Shown: positions 16,283-26,423 of the stretch, one piece after another
How the letters are laid out: each line of letters opens with the position of its first letter
Numbering within the stretch: position 1 is the stretch's first letter
Source: Streptococcus vicugnae
Lineage (GTDB): Bacteria; Bacillota; Bacilli; Lactobacillales; Streptococcaceae
Direction: 5' to 3'
Assembly: GCF_016461705.1 (NCBI RefSeq)
Contig: NZ_JAEMHW010000002.1
Span: forward strand, 248,001 to 312,000
Length of the DNA: 64,000 bases
Program-made: the position numbers and the translations under genes
Notes under the pieces: model-generated
Database searches by the model: none
Told to the model about the DNA's origin: nothing
What the model saw: the letters and a program-made list of their open reading frames with translations, nothing else

Positions 16283-16468
16283 ATGCCATTCGTAAAAATT
16301 GATTTGTTCGAAGGTCGTAGTCAAGAACAAAAAGTTGAGCTTGCTCGCGAAGTTACTGAAGTTGTTTCACGTATCGCTAAAGCTCCAAAAGAAGCTATCC
16401 ACGTTTTCATCAACGATATGCCAGAAGGTACTTACTACCCACATGGTGAAATGAAAAAGAAAAACTAA
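16283..16468 (+). CDS. 4-oxalocrotonate tautomerase-like protein
   Basis: This 61-residue member of the tautomerase superfamily should expose Pro1 as the catalytic base after Met removal (start MPFVKIDLFEGRS). IHVFINDMP and the C-terminal basic tail fit the family; these enzymes form hexamers. The natural substrate in streptococci is not known. AAAGGAG lies seven bases upstream and an extended -10 (TGCTACAAT) precedes it. A strong terminator follows. A homologue sits near tdk in pneumococcus, so this is a core gene. Confidence 0.85.
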   Translation: MPFVKIDLFEGRSQEQKVELAREVTEVVSRIAKAPKEAIHVFINDMPEGTYYPHGEMKKKN

Positions 16469-16485
16469 TTTTTCATAACAACTAT

Positions 16486-16513
16486 GCTTGAGGCGATTGT
16501 CTCAAGCTTTTTT
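16486..16513 (+). terminator. Intrinsic terminator after the tautomerase gene
   Basis: GCTTGAG/CTCAAGC with an eight-base loop, then a run of T. Confidence 0.85.
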
Positions 16514-16526
16514 ACTGACTTATAAA

Positions 16527-16555
16527 TTGCTTTTCCGTTAAGAAAACGATATGCT
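16527..16555 (+). promoter_or_regulatory. apbE promoter
   Basis: TTGCTT (16527-16532) and TATGCT (16550-16555), 17-base spacer. The -10 covers the in-frame ATG at 16551, ruling that codon out as start. Confidence 0.65.
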
Positions 16556-16586
16556 AAAAACATATGAATATTCAGGAGGTGAGCAT

Positions 16587-17522
16587 TTGCAACTTGGCCA
16601 TAGTATTCAGATGATGGGGACAACTATTGATATTTTAATTGATTCTGATACACCTCAAAATCATATTGCTGAAGTTTGTCATCTGCTAACAGTTTATAAA
16701 GATCGCTTCAGTGCTAACGACGCTGATTCAGAACTTATGGTCATCAATGATCAGTCTGGTATCGCTCCAGTAACTGTTCACCCAGACTTATTTGAACTTA
16801 CACAAATCGGAAAAAAACATAGCCTTGCTCAACCTGGCAATCTTAATATCGCTATCGGGCCTTTGGTTCAAAGCTGGCGCATTGGATTTGAAGATGCTAA
16901 CGTCCCTAGTCAAGAAAAAGTTCAAGAGGCGCTAGCATTATCAAATCCCCAAAACATTATCTTAGATAATAAAAAACAAAGTGTTTTTCTAAACCAAAAA
17001 GGCATGAAAATCGACCTTGGTGCCATCGCAAAGGGATATATTGCGGACAAAGTTATGGATTACCTGAAATCAGAAAAAGTCAGCTCTGCTATGATTAATT
17101 TGGGTGGCAATGTCTTGGTTTATGGCGACAATCCAAAACAGGATAATGGTATTTGGCGAATCGGTATCCAAAATCCACAACTACCTAGAGGCAATAATAT
17201 TGGTGTTCTTGCTATCAAAAATCAGTCAGTCGTTACATCAGGAATCTATGAACGTCGTTTAAAGGTTGGTGATAAAGAATACCATCATATCTTTGACCAA
17301 AAAACAGGCTATCCAATTGACACTGAAATGGCAAGCCTTACGATTGTTTCTGACTTATCAGTTGATTGTGAAATCTGGACCACTCGTCTCTTTGGTCTTC
17401 CGATTATGCAAGCTTTAGCAACTATTCAGTCTCTACCTCATATTGAAGGGATTGTTATCACTAAAGATAATCGCTTAGCCATGACAAATGGCTTACGCTC
17501 ACGATTTCGATTATTACGATAA
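16587..17522 (+). CDS. apbE: ApbE-family FAD:protein FMN transferase
   Basis: The enzyme splits FAD and attaches FMN covalently to Ser/Thr of target proteins. The TTG at 16587 is the start: AGGAGG lies seven bases upstream, while the upstream ATG overlaps the promoter. The 311-residue product shows MMGTTIDI near the N-terminus, DLGAIAKGYIADKV, GGNVLVYG, and HHIFDQKTGYP with the metal site. There is no signal peptide or lipobox, so it appears cytosolic, unlike many lipoprotein ApbEs. Its flavinylation target is not in the window. It is monocistronic between two terminators. Confidence 0.9.
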   Translation: MQLGHSIQMMGTTIDILIDSDTPQNHIAEVCHLLTVYKDRFSANDADSELMVINDQSGIAPVTVHPDLFELTQIGKKHSLAQPGNLNIAIGPLVQSWRIGFEDANVPSQEKVQEALALSNPQNIILDNKKQSVFLNQKGMKIDLGAIAKGYIADKVMDYLKSEKVSSAMINLGGNVLVYGDNPKQDNGIWRIGIQNPQLPRGNNIGVLAIKNQSVVTSGIYERRLKVGDKEYHHIFDQKTGYPIDTEMASLTIVSDLSVDCEIWTTRLFGLPIMQALATIQSLPHIEGIVITKDNRLAMTNGLRSRFRLLR

Positions 17523-17523
17523 T

Positions 17524-17560
17524 AAAAATTCATCTAGGAAAAATCCTAGATGAATTTTTT
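17524..17560. terminator. Bidirectional terminator between apbE and pbuX
   Basis: AAAAATTCATCTAGGA/TCCTAGATGAATTTTT, a long perfect stem with A and T runs on both sides. Confidence 0.9.
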
Positions 17561-17572
17561 ATGTCTAAACGC

Positions 17573-18841
17573 TTATTTTTTTGGTTTTCCGTTTAAAATC
17601 AAATTAAGAACAACAGCAAATAATGCAGCAATAACAATACCATTTGTCAAGAACATTTGAACTGTATTTGGAAGGCTAACAAAGAGATTTGTTCCGTTAA
17701 AACCAACACCACAAGCGATTGAAACCGCAGCGATAATGAAGTTGTATTCATTATTTTTAAAATCAACTTGATTTAGCATTTGAATCCCTTGAAGAGCTAC
17801 CATACCAAAAAGAACAATCATAGCACCACCAAGAACTGGACTTGGAATCATTTGTGCCATTGCTCCAAATTTTGGAAGCAAACCAAGAATCACGAGGAAT
17901 AAAGCTGTGTAGTAAATTGGACGACGTGTTTTGATTCCTGAAATACGAACTAAACCAACGTTTTGAGAAAATCCAGTATATGGGAAAGTATTGAAAATAC
18001 CACCAAGAAGAACAGCTGCACCTTCTGCACGGTAACCGTTACGAAGACGTTTGCTGTCTAATTTTTCACCAGTCAAATCTGACAATGCAAGATAAACACC
18101 AGTTGATTCAACCATAGAAACCGTTGCAATGATACACATCATAATAATTGATGTAATTTCAAATTTTGGTGCACCAAAGTAAAATGGTTGTGGAATATGA
18201 ACAAGCGGTGCATTTGCAACAACTGATGGATCAACCAAGCCCATGAAAGCTGCTACGATTGTTCCACCAATCAGACCAATCAAAATGGCAATAGATTTAA
18301 TAAATCCTTTGGCGAAAATATTAACCGCAAGAACAATCGCAATGGTTACAAGCGCCAAAATCAATGATTGAGCTGTTGGTTTGTCACTATTATCACCCAT
18401 GTTCCCAATAGCAACTGGAATCAAAGTCAAACCAATAGTTGTGATGACAGAACCAGTAACAACTGGTGGGAAAAAATCAGCAATTTTTGAGAAAATACCA
18501 GAAATCAAAATCACATAAATACCAGAGACAATCAAAGCCCCAAACATATAGCCTGAACCCTGTTTGGCACCGATGATTGATAAAGGTGCAACTGATTGGA
18601 AGGCACAACCAAGTACAACTGGAAGACCTACACCAAAGTGTTTACGCAACTGCAATTGTAAGAAAGTTGCTACACCACACATGAAAATATCAGTTGAAAT
18701 CAAGTAAGTTAATTGCTCTGCTGAATAATTAAGAGCGCTAGCAATCATGATTGGAACCAAGATTGAACCAGCGTACATAGCAAGCAAATGTTGCAAACCT
18801 AAAATGGCAGCTTGTGAGTGTTTTTGTTCATTCATTTCCAT
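17573..18841 (-). CDS. pbuX: Xanthine permease (NCS2 family)
   Basis: This nucleobase symporter has about 14 membrane segments and imports xanthine for the phosphoribosyltransferase encoded upstream. The N-terminus has QAAILGLQHLLAMYAGSILVP and the signature region VESTGVYLALSDLTG, followed by GTFPYTGFSQNVG-like sequence, all typical of UraA/PbuX. The gene overlaps or abuts the xpt stop. The ATG at 18841 is 12 bases after GGAGG and gives 422 residues; the ATG at 18850 is only 3 bases after it. The start is therefore uncertain by a few codons. It is controlled with xpt by the purine riboswitch. Confidence 0.93.
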   Translation of the reverse strand: MEMNEQKHSQAAILGLQHLLAMYAGSILVPIMIASALNYSAEQLTYLISTDIFMCGVATFLQLQLRKHFGVGLPVVLGCAFQSVAPLSIIGAKQGSGYMFGALIVSGIYVILISGIFSKIADFFPPVVTGSVITTIGLTLIPVAIGNMGDNSDKPTAQSLILALVTIAIVLAVNIFAKGFIKSIAILIGLIGGTIVAAFMGLVDPSVVANAPLVHIPQPFYFGAPKFEITSIIMMCIIATVSMVESTGVYLALSDLTGEKLDSKRLRNGYRAEGAAVLLGGIFNTFPYTGFSQNVGLVRISGIKTRRPIYYTALFLVILGLLPKFGAMAQMIPSPVLGGAMIVLFGMVALQGIQMLNQVDFKNNEYNFIIAAVSIACGVGFNGTNLFVSLPNTVQMFLTNGIVIAALFAVVLNLILNGKPKK

Positions 18842-18842
18842 T

Positions 18843-19424
18843 TTATGCATCAGCCTCCGCAAAGACAACTTGTCCATCTTTGAATTCTTTAATACGTGCA
18901 AGAGATGTCACAGGAACACCTGTTTCTTCTAGTAATTTACGACCTGTTTGGAAAGATTTTTCAATCACAATACCGATACCAGCAACTTTCGCACCTGCTT
19001 GACCAATAATTTCCAAAAGACCTTTAGCAGCTTGACCATTTGCCAAAAAGTCATCGACGATTAAAACTGTATCATCTTCTGACAAGAATTTACTTGCGAT
19101 TGATACCGTACTTGTCACACGTTTAGTAAATGAATAAACTTCAGCAGTTAGAATGCCTTCAGTCATTGTAATATTTTTAGATTTTTTAGCAAAAATCATT
19201 GGAACGCCCATGGCTTGTGCTGTATAAAGTGCTGGAGCAATACCTGAGGCTTCAATAGTGACGACTTTTGTAATTCCAGCATCTTTGTAAGCTTGCGCAA
19301 GAACTTTACCAATTTCTTGCATTAATTCATAGTCAACTTGGTGAGTAAGAAAGCTATCAACTTTCAAAATATCCTCACCCAAAACATTCCCATCTTTTAA
19401 GATGCGATCTTCCAATAATTTCAT
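18843..19424 (-). CDS. xpt: Xanthine phosphoribosyltransferase
   Basis: It converts xanthine and PRPP to XMP in purine salvage. The 193-residue protein has the hood-less type I PRTase fold, with the PRPP loop [17 protein letters not shown] and N-terminal [19 protein letters not shown] five bases upstream fixes ATG 19424; in-frame codons further upstream lie in the leader. It is the first gene of the xpt-pbuX operon and is preceded by a guanine-class riboswitch with a terminator, so it should be off when guanine or xanthine is plentiful. Confidence 0.95.
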   Translation of the reverse strand: MKLLEDRILKDGNVLGEDILKVDSFLTHQVDYELMQEIGKVLAQAYKDAGITKVVTIEASGIAPALYTAQAMGVPMIFAKKSKNITMTEGILTAEVYSFTKRVTSTVSIASKFLSEDDTVLIVDDFLANGQAAKGLLEIIGQAGAKVAGIGIVIEKSFQTGRKLLEETGVPVTSLARIKEFKDGQVVFAEADA

Positions 19425-19517
19425 GGATTCTCCTTTAAAAAAATAGTTAAAATTGGATGTCAAAACTAACAACTTACTATGAAGCTTTCAAGGGCTATTA
19501 ACAAAGACAAGTGTTAC

Positions 19518-19552
19518 AAAAAAGAGATGTTTACAATTCGTAAACACCTCTT
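19518..19552 (-). terminator. Riboswitch-controlled terminator before xpt
   Basis: AGAGGTGTTTAC/GTAAACATCTCT (one wobble) followed by six T on the minus strand, about 95 bases before xpt. It is the expression platform of the purine riboswitch. An additional hairpin, TCTCAG/CTGAGA (19594-19612), lies between aptamer and terminator. Confidence 0.85.
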
Positions 19553-19616
19553 GCAAAACTCGGTCACATTTTCACAACTATGCAAAAATGTCTTCTCAGA
19601 CAGCAACTGAGAATTG

Positions 19617-19679
19617 ACTTATTGTTAGACATTACGGTGTCTTGTAGAAACGCTACGCCCATTCGTAGCATAAATAAGC
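19617..19679 (-). ncRNA. Purine (guanine-class) riboswitch aptamer
   Basis: Read on the minus strand: P1 CTTATT/AATAAG, P2 GCTAC/GTAGC, the conserved junction GTTTCTAC, and P3 AGACA/TGTCT closing loop CCGTAA. The J3/1 segment is AAC with cytosine at the ligand-specifying position (74 in B. subtilis xpt numbering), which predicts guanine or hypoxanthine/xanthine recognition rather than adenine. It precedes xpt-pbuX, the classical target. Confidence 0.88.
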
Positions 19680-19716
19680 ATTATTAAATTTTAACCATCA
19701 CATTAATGATAGAACT

Positions 19717-19744
19717 ATTGTATCATTTTAATCTTGGAATTCAA
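19717..19744 (-). promoter_or_regulatory. xpt-pbuX promoter
   Basis: Minus strand TTGAAT (19739-19744), 16-base spacer, extended -10 TGATACAAT (-10 at 19717-19722). Transcription would start about 30 bases before the aptamer. Confidence 0.65.
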
Positions 19745-19805
19745 GATGACATTGGTCCTATTATTAAAGAAGTAATATTCTGAAAATAATGACAAATTTC
19801 CTGTT

Positions 19806-20789
19806 CTAAATTGAATCACCATTCCAGATTGAATTTTTAACGATGACATAATCAACGCGTGTCAATGCATGAAGGTCACGGCCGCCGGCATATGAAATCG
19901 AACTTTGAAGATCTTCTTGCATTTCAGTAAGAGTATCTTTTAGATGTCCTTTAACTGGAAGCAAGATTTTCTTACCTTCGACGTTTTTATGTTCTCCTTT
20001 TTGGTATTCAGATGCTGAACCGTAATATTCTTTATATTGTTTACCATCTACTTCTACCAATTTTCCTGGACTTTCTAGGTGTCCAGCAAAAAGCGAACCA
20101 ATCATCACCATTGTTGCACCAAAACGAATTGATTTAGCAATGTCACCGTGAGTTCTAATACCACCGTCAGCGATTATTGGTTTACGAGCTGCTTTAGCAC
20201 ACCAACGTAGTGCTGCTAATTGCCAGCCTCCTGTTCCAAAACCAGTTTTCACTTTTGTGATACATACTTTACCAGGACCAATCCCAACTTTTGTGGCATC
20301 AGCGCCGGCATTTTCCAACTCACGAACAGCTTCAGGGGTGCCGACATTACCAGCAATAACAAAAGTTCCCGGTAATTCTTTTTTAATGTGCTTAATCATC
20401 TCAATAACACTGTCAGAATGCCCATGAGCAATATCAATCGTGATAAATTCTGGTGCATCATCTTTTAAGCTTGAGACAAATTCATACTCATAATCTTTAA
20501 CACCTACTGAGATTGAAGCAATCAATCCTTGATCATGCATACGTTTAACAAAAGGTTTACGAGACGCTTCGTCAAAACGATGCATAATGTAAAAATAACC
20601 ATCTTTCGCAAGCTTTTCAGCGATATCTTCATCGATGATTGTTTGCATGTTCGCTGGAACAACCGGCAACTTAAAAGTATAATCCCCAAGTGTCACATGC
20701 GTATCTGCTTCTGAACGGCTTTTAATGATGCATTTGTTAGGAATGAGTTGAATATCTTCGTAATCAAAGACAGGCATTTCGTTATACAT
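19806..20789 (-). CDS. guaC: GMP reductase
   Basis: It reduces GMP to IMP with NADPH, returning guanine nucleotides to the adenine branch. The protein has 327 residues, the usual length of the firmicute enzyme. It begins [19 protein letters not shown] and carries the IMPDH/GMPR catalytic-loop cysteine in [13 protein letters not shown]; the phosphate site lies around [15 protein letters not shown]. The ATG at 20789 has GGAG eight bases upstream; an in-frame start 13 codons earlier does not. A 187-base leader with an intrinsic terminator precedes it. Confidence 0.94.
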   Translation of the reverse strand: MYNEMPVFDYEDIQLIPNKCIIKSRSEADTHVTLGDYTFKLPVVPANMQTIIDEDIAEKLAKDGYFYIMHRFDEASRKPFVKRMHDQGLIASISVGVKDYEYEFVSSLKDDAPEFITIDIAHGHSDSVIEMIKHIKKELPGTFVIAGNVGTPEAVRELENAGADATKVGIGPGKVCITKVKTGFGTGGWQLAALRWCAKAARKPIIADGGIRTHGDIAKSIRFGATMVMIGSLFAGHLESPGKLVEVDGKQYKEYYGSASEYQKGEHKNVEGKKILLPVKGHLKDTLTEMQEDLQSSISYAGGRDLHALTRVDYVIVKNSIWNGDSI

Positions 20790-20848
20790 ATAAGTTTCTC
20801 CATGGTCTTTGTGTCCTTGCAAACTCAAACAAAGTCAAAGGACAATAC

Positions 20849-20976
20849 AAAAAGGCCACTTTTTCTCTGTCAGAGTAGGCAAAAACACATCGACTCTTTC
20901 ATTAAAAAATGACCTTCCTATAACTCTACTGAGCGTTGGTACAATAGAGCATCGCTAGGTAAAAACTTACCCTTCC
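20849..20976 (-). promoter_or_regulatory. guaC leader with attenuator terminator (unassigned cis-regulatory RNA)
   Basis: Between the guaC promoter and gene the transcript contains a terminator-like fold. A 13-base arm (20904-20916, AAGGTCATTTTTT) pairs fully, with G-U pairs, to AAAAAGTGGCCTT (20852-20864), which runs into TTTTTGT, with an inner AGAGT/ACTCT hairpin. Upstream are GGTAA/TTACC and CTCTA/TAGAG hairpins that could form the sensing part. I do not recognise the purine, PRPP, ppGpp, THF or T-box consensus. Termination before guaC, relieved by a ligand, protein or small peptide, is inferred. Confidence 0.55.
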
Positions 20977-20982
20977 ATTATC

Positions 20983-21011
20983 ATTCTACAACTTCATTCG
21001 TTTTATGTCAA
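20983..21011 (-). promoter_or_regulatory. guaC promoter
   Basis: Minus strand TTGACA (21006-21011), 17-base spacer, TAGAAT (20983-20988): a near-consensus promoter about 195 bases before guaC. Confidence 0.8.
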
Positions 21012-21165
21012 CTATTTTTTCTTTGTGTTTTTATATCGTTCGTTATATCCGTATGTTATCTACAGTGTCAACTTTACGTATTTAAGCTTTATTTTAGCTT
21101 TCTTTCAGTTTCGATTAAGTCTAATCCCCTAAACTTTTTGTAAGACAATTGCAAAGGAGTTTTAT

Positions 21166-22680
21166 ATGAATTTTATTAAACGAGCATGGCTTGCGACAAA
21201 AGCTAAAAAAGGACGTACTGGACTACTAATTCTAGTGACTAGTGCCATCTTGATTTTTGTTCTAGCAGGCTTGACTATCAAAAATGCTGCTGATTCAGCT
21301 GTAAAAAGTGCTAAAAAGCAAGCTGGCGCAACTGTAACGTTATCTGTTAATCGCGAAGCAATGATGAAAGCTTTCAAACCTGATAGCGAAAATAGTTCTG
21401 ATTCAAGTAGTGACACGTCTGCTACTACCTCTGTTGACCTTACAACCGCAAAATCTATTGCTGAAAAAAGCGATGTTGCCTCATATCTTTTCACAACAAC
21501 GACAACTGCTACAGCAGGCGATGATATCACTGCTATCTCAACATCATCTACCTCATCATCTTCTAATGAATCTTCAAACAGCACATCTCAACCAGCTGGC
21601 CCTGGAATGATGGCTTCTGGAGATTTTACGATTACAGGAGTCAATAGCACAGATAAGGTAAGCGACTTTACTTCTGGGACAAATAAAATTTCTAAAGGAA
21701 CTGGTATCACTGAAGACACTGCTGACAATTCAGCACTTATTTCAGCTGATTTAGCCAAAGAGAACAACTTAAGTATCGGCGATAGCTTTACAGTTAAAAC
21801 GACTGTCAATGATACCGAAACAAGTTACACTCTAAAAATCGTTGGTATTTATGACAATTCATCGACAGCGACAACTGCTCAAATGATGTCAAATGCCTCA
21901 AATCCACAAAATAACATCTATACTAACCTCACAACGGCTAATACTATGAAAGGTGAATCCGACAAATTAGATTCAGCTATTTACACTCTTTCAAACCCTG
22001 AAAAAATGGATGATTTCGTCAAAGAAGTCAAATCAGAAATTGATACTGATTCATATTCTGTAACCTCTAGCGATGAAATCTATGAACAAATGCTTTCACC
22101 ACTCAATAACATTTCATCAATTGCACAAAATATTGTTATTTTAGTTGCTGTCGCTGGTGCCGTCATCTTGACGCTCATTGTCATTCTAAGCATCCGAGAA
22201 CGTCGTTACGAAATCGGTGTCCTTATGAGTTTAGGTGAAAATCGCCTTAAAATTATCGGGCAATTCTTCACAGAATTATTTATGGTAACAGTCGTTTCCC
22301 TTGTCATTGCTACTGTTGCTGGAAATTTTGTTGGAAACGCCCTTGGTAACCAACTGTTATCATCTTCAACTCAAACCCAACAGACTACTAAAAATGATTT
22401 TCCTGGTGGTCCTGGTCAAGAGACAAACTCTTCTAATGATGACAATAAGCAAAATGACTCAAAACCCCAAAATGACAAACCATCCGGCGGTGGTTTTGGC
22501 AATATGATGACAATGGCTACTTCTTCAAGCAAAGAAATTGATCAATTAGACATCAAGTTAACAGGAAATGATGTCGCAAAACTTGGTGGAATTGCCCTTC
22601 TTATCTCATTTATCTCAACTATCTTAGCAAGTATCGGCATCATCCGCATGAAACCTAAAGATATCTTGTCTTCTAACTAG
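21166..22680 (+). CDS. FtsX/MacB-type ABC transporter permease
   Basis: This 504-residue permease has an N-terminal transmembrane helix (GLLILVTSAILIFVLAGL) and a long extracytoplasmic domain (about 45-310) very rich in Ser and Thr. Three C-terminal helices contain IVILVAVAGAVILTLIVILSI and the FtsX-domain RRYEIGVLMSLGE. Between the last two helices is an unusual hydrophilic insert rich in Asn, Asp, Pro and Gly (about 400-445). The cognate ATPase follows after 12 bases. Such pairs export peptides or resist membrane-active agents; the substrate is unknown. AAGGAG six bases upstream supports the start. Confidence 0.88.
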   Translation: MNFIKRAWLATKAKKGRTGLLILVTSAILIFVLAGLTIKNAADSAVKSAKKQAGATVTLSVNREAMMKAFKPDSENSSDSSSDTSATTSVDLTTAKSIAEKSDVASYLFTTTTTATAGDDITAISTSSTSSSSNESSNSTSQPAGPGMMASGDFTITGVNSTDKVSDFTSGTNKISKGTGITEDTADNSALISADLAKENNLSIGDSFTVKTTVNDTETSYTLKIVGIYDNSSTATTAQMMSNASNPQNNIYTNLTTANTMKGESDKLDSAIYTLSNPEKMDDFVKEVKSEIDTDSYSVTSSDEIYEQMLSPLNNISSIAQNIVILVAVAGAVILTLIVILSIRERRYEIGVLMSLGENRLKIIGQFFTELFMVTVVSLVIATVAGNFVGNALGNQLLSSSTQTQQTTKNDFPGGPGQETNSSNDDNKQNDSKPQNDKPSGGGFGNMMTMATSSSKEIDQLDIKLTGNDVAKLGGIALLISFISTILASIGIIRMKPKDILSSN

Positions 22681-22692
22681 AAAGGAATGTTT

Positions 22693-23349
22693 ATGACATT
22701 ACGCACACAAAATATCGGCTATTGGTACACTAATAATCCCGACGACTACCTTTTCAAAGACGTTAACTTAAACTTTGAAAAAGGAAAAGTTTATTCGATC
22801 CTTGGTCAATCAGGAAGTGGAAAAACAACATTTTTATCCCTTTTAGCTGGACTAGACAGCCCAAAGGCTGGTGAAATTTTCCTCAATGATAAAGACATTA
22901 CTAAATCTGGTCTGACCAATTACCGTAAAAATGCTGTTTCCACTATTTTCCAAGCTTATAATTTAATGACTTACATGACTGCACGTCAAAATGTTCAAAC
23001 AGCGCTAGAAATTTCTAACAAAAGTATTGACAACGCTAAAATCGAAGAACTTTTTGAACTTGTTGGCATTCCAAAAGAACTAATTGATAAACCAGTTCTT
23101 CAGCTTTCAGGTGGCCAACAGCAACGCGTCGCTATTGTACGAGCCTTGGCAACAGAGCATGATATCATTATCGCTGACGAACCGACTGGAAACCTTGACG
23201 AAGAAACCACCCAAGATATCGTTAATATTTTTAAAGAAATCGCGCATCAGCAAAACAAAACCGTAATCATCGTTACTCACGAAACGGCTGTCGCTAACGA
23301 AACAGATGTTACCTTCGAACTCAAGAAGAAAAGATTTACGCAGATTTAA
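22693..23349 (+). CDS. ABC transporter ATP-binding protein (LolD/MacB type)
   Basis: This is a 218-residue ATPase for the preceding FtsX-type permease. It has Walker [10 protein letters not shown], the Q-loop in [10 protein letters not shown], signature LSGGQQQR, Walker [13 protein letters not shown] and the switch histidine in IIVTHE. AAAGGA six bases upstream favours the ATG at 22693 over one two codons earlier. The stop is followed directly by a strong terminator, so the two genes form a closed operon. No two-component system or peptide gene accompanies it here. Confidence 0.92.
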   Translation: MTLRTQNIGYWYTNNPDDYLFKDVNLNFEKGKVYSILGQSGSGKTTFLSLLAGLDSPKAGEIFLNDKDITKSGLTNYRKNAVSTIFQAYNLMTYMTARQNVQTALEISNKSIDNAKIEELFELVGIPKELIDKPVLQLSGGQQQRVAIVRALATEHDIIIADEPTGNLDEETTQDIVNIFKEIAHQQNKTVIIVTHETAVANETDVTFELKKKRFTQI

Positions 23350-23350
23350 A

Positions 23351-23388
23351 AGAAAAAGCACTCAATATCAAAATTGAGTGCTTTTTCT
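23351..23388. terminator. Bidirectional terminator between the ABC operon and the GH1 gene
   Basis: AGAAAAAGCACTCAAT/ATTGAGTGCTTTTTCT, a perfect stem with a six-base loop. Confidence 0.9.
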
Positions 23389-23395
23389 GTTCATT

Positions 23396-24826
<1,431 letters not shown>

Positions 24827-24845
24827 TTAACTTTTCATTGATTAC

Positions 24846-24860
24846 ATTATAGCGTTCTCA
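24846..24860 (-). promoter_or_regulatory. -10 box and overlapping cre-like site of the GH1 gene
   Basis: On the minus strand TATAAT (24846-24851) has only a poor -35. TGAGAACGCTATAA (24847-24860) matches 12 of 14 cre positions and overlaps the -10, a position suited to CcpA repression. Confidence 0.5.
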
Positions 24861-24937
24861 TTTCTAAAAAACTAATGCTATCCAACGCATTCCTAATACT
24901 ATCATATGAATCGATATTAAGAATCTAAACAAAATAT

Positions 24938-24968
24938 CAAAAAGCTGCTCAACACCTCTGTTAAGCAG
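24938..24968 (-). terminator. Intrinsic terminator after the HAD hydrolase gene
   Basis: CTGCTTAACA/TGTTGAGCAG (one G-U) followed by CTTTTTG on the minus strand. Confidence 0.75.
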
Positions 24969-24979
24969 TTTTCATTGCC

Positions 24980-25819
24980 TTAAATCAAGTCTAATCTTGC
25001 AAATGCATTGTACAGTCCATCTTCTTCGACATCACCAGTCACCATGTCTGCCATGGCTAAAATCTCTGGGCCACCATTTCCCATAGAAATGCCAATCTCA
25101 CAACATTCAAGCATCGGGATATCCACCTTAGCATCTCCAAAAGCAATGGTATCTTTTCTATCAGCTTTTAAATGTTCCAAAAGAACATCAATGGCATGTG
25201 CTTTGGTAATATCCTTGACACCTAGATCACCAAACAATGCCGTCTCACCACGACCACCCCATGTTCCAGCTTTTAAATTTGGGAAAACTTTGGCTGAATC
25301 CAAATGATCTTGGTAAGAGTTCAAAATAAAGCTGACTTTATTCAAATCATCACGGTACAATTCTTCACCATACACCAAGCCATGAAGAGCATCCTCTGCT
25401 TCCATGTGCTCCACTTCTTCTGCTGATTTTCCTTTTTGCATGACGTATTGACGCATGACTGGACGTGCTGCCTCTTTAAAGTTTTCAGATGCAAATAAAC
25501 CATTATTTGATTCTAGGTAAAATTCCAATCCTCTTTCATGCAACCAATCTACGATGGCCTTTGAATCTTCTTTTGAAATCATTTGATGCATGATAACTTG
25601 ACCATCATGTTCCACATAAGAACCATTTCCGCCAATCATCCCGTCTAAGCCAATTTCCCAAAGTTCAGGTTGCATCTCTGCACGACTACGACCTGTACAG
25701 ACAAAGACGGCATGTCCGTTCTCACGCGCTTTTCGAATAGCTTTGACCGCTGATTCTGGAATACGATTATGATAATCAACCAAAGTCCCGTCAACATCTA
25801 AAAAAATAATTTTACTCAC
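24980..25819 (-). CDS. Cof-type HAD-IIB sugar-phosphate phosphatase
   Basis: This 279-residue phosphatase of the Cof/YwpJ group has HAD motif I IIFLDVDGTLVDYHN at the N-terminus, motif II VCTGRSR, and motif III/IV in TIAFGDAKVDIPMLE with ISMGNGGPEI. The frame is open 36 codons further upstream, but that extension has no family similarity. GAGGA seven bases before the GTG at 25819 places the start there. Substrates are probably sugar phosphates or flavin/PLP phosphates; specificity is not visible. It is monocistronic and divergent from the PAS-like gene. Confidence 0.85.
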   Translation of the reverse strand: MSKIIFLDVDGTLVDYHNRIPESAVKAIRKARENGHAVFVCTGRSRAEMQPELWEIGLDGMIGGNGSYVEHDGQVIMHQMISKEDSKAIVDWLHERGLEFYLESNNGLFASENFKEAARPVMRQYVMQKGKSAEEVEHMEAEDALHGLVYGEELYRDDLNKVSFILNSYQDHLDSAKVFPNLKAGTWGGRGETALFGDLGVKDITKAHAIDVLLEHLKADRKDTIAFGDAKVDIPMLECCEIGISMGNGGPEILAMADMVTGDVEEDGLYNAFARLDLI

Positions 25820-25959
25820 AGCACTGTCCTCTTCGTTTTTTAATGCCTCTATTTTACTAAGAAAAGTTTGAAAACGATAGTTATATCTTACGAAAAACTG
25901 ATACTTTCCTCTGCTATTTTTAACCACAAACTAATACTAACCACCCTCAAGCAACTTAG

Positions 25960-25988
25960 TTGCATTTCTAATCTAAAATCGCTATGAT
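25960..25988 (+). promoter_or_regulatory. Promoter of the PAS-like gene, apparently giving a leaderless transcript
   Basis: TTGCAT (25960-25965) and TATGAT (25983-25988), 17-base spacer. The -10 ends only six bases before the ATG at 25995, where transcription itself is expected to start. Confidence 0.6.
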
Positions 25989-25994
25989 GAATCC

Positions 25995-26393
25995 ATGGAA
26001 CTTATTAAAAAATTGCTAGCACACCTACCTTACCGTGCTAGTTTTTATGATAAAGATTTAAAACTTATATACAGTAATAACCGTTCAGATGGATCTTTTT
26101 TCTCTGATGATGAGGAAGAGAAAGAATTGCCACAATGGGTTTGGACTAGCCTTGAACAAGCACCAGAACAAGCCCTTCATTTTCAAATTCCTACCGAATC
26201 ATTTGACCGTATCTTATTTCAAACTTATCAAGCAGTTAAAGATGATTCTGGTGAACTTATGGGTGTTATTACTTTTATCCAAGACTTAAAGCTTGTTCTG
26301 GCAAGTTACCTAAATGAATCTGGTCAAGCAATCGTTGGATGGTCTGATGTGACATCAGGTCCTTCTAACACCAACCCAATTTTTGATGATTAA
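25995..26393 (+). CDS. Small PAS-like protein, 132 residues
   Basis: I recognise only a PAS-like opening: LPYRASFYDKDLKLIYSN resembles the N-terminal strand pair of PAS domains such as those in DUF438 proteins. An acidic stretch SDDEEEKE follows, then GVITFIQDLK as a possible core strand. It has no signal or membrane helix. There is no Shine-Dalgarno before the ATG, and the promoter -10 lies six bases upstream, so translation may be leaderless. The next in-frame Met is far inside. It is monocistronic with its own terminator. The ligand and partner are unknown. Confidence 0.7.
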   Translation: MELIKKLLAHLPYRASFYDKDLKLIYSNNRSDGSFFSDDEEEKELPQWVWTSLEQAPEQALHFQIPTESFDRILFQTYQAVKDDSGELMGVITFIQDLKLVLASYLNESGQAIVGWSDVTSGPSNTNPIFDD

Positions 26394-26416
26394 AAAAGAG
26401 CCAAAAGGCTCTTTTT
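26393..26416. terminator. Bidirectional terminator after the PAS-like gene
   Basis: AAAAAGAGCC/GGCTCTTTTT with an AAAA loop; convergent to the SDR gene. Confidence 0.9.
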
Positions 26417-26423
26417 GTTATTC

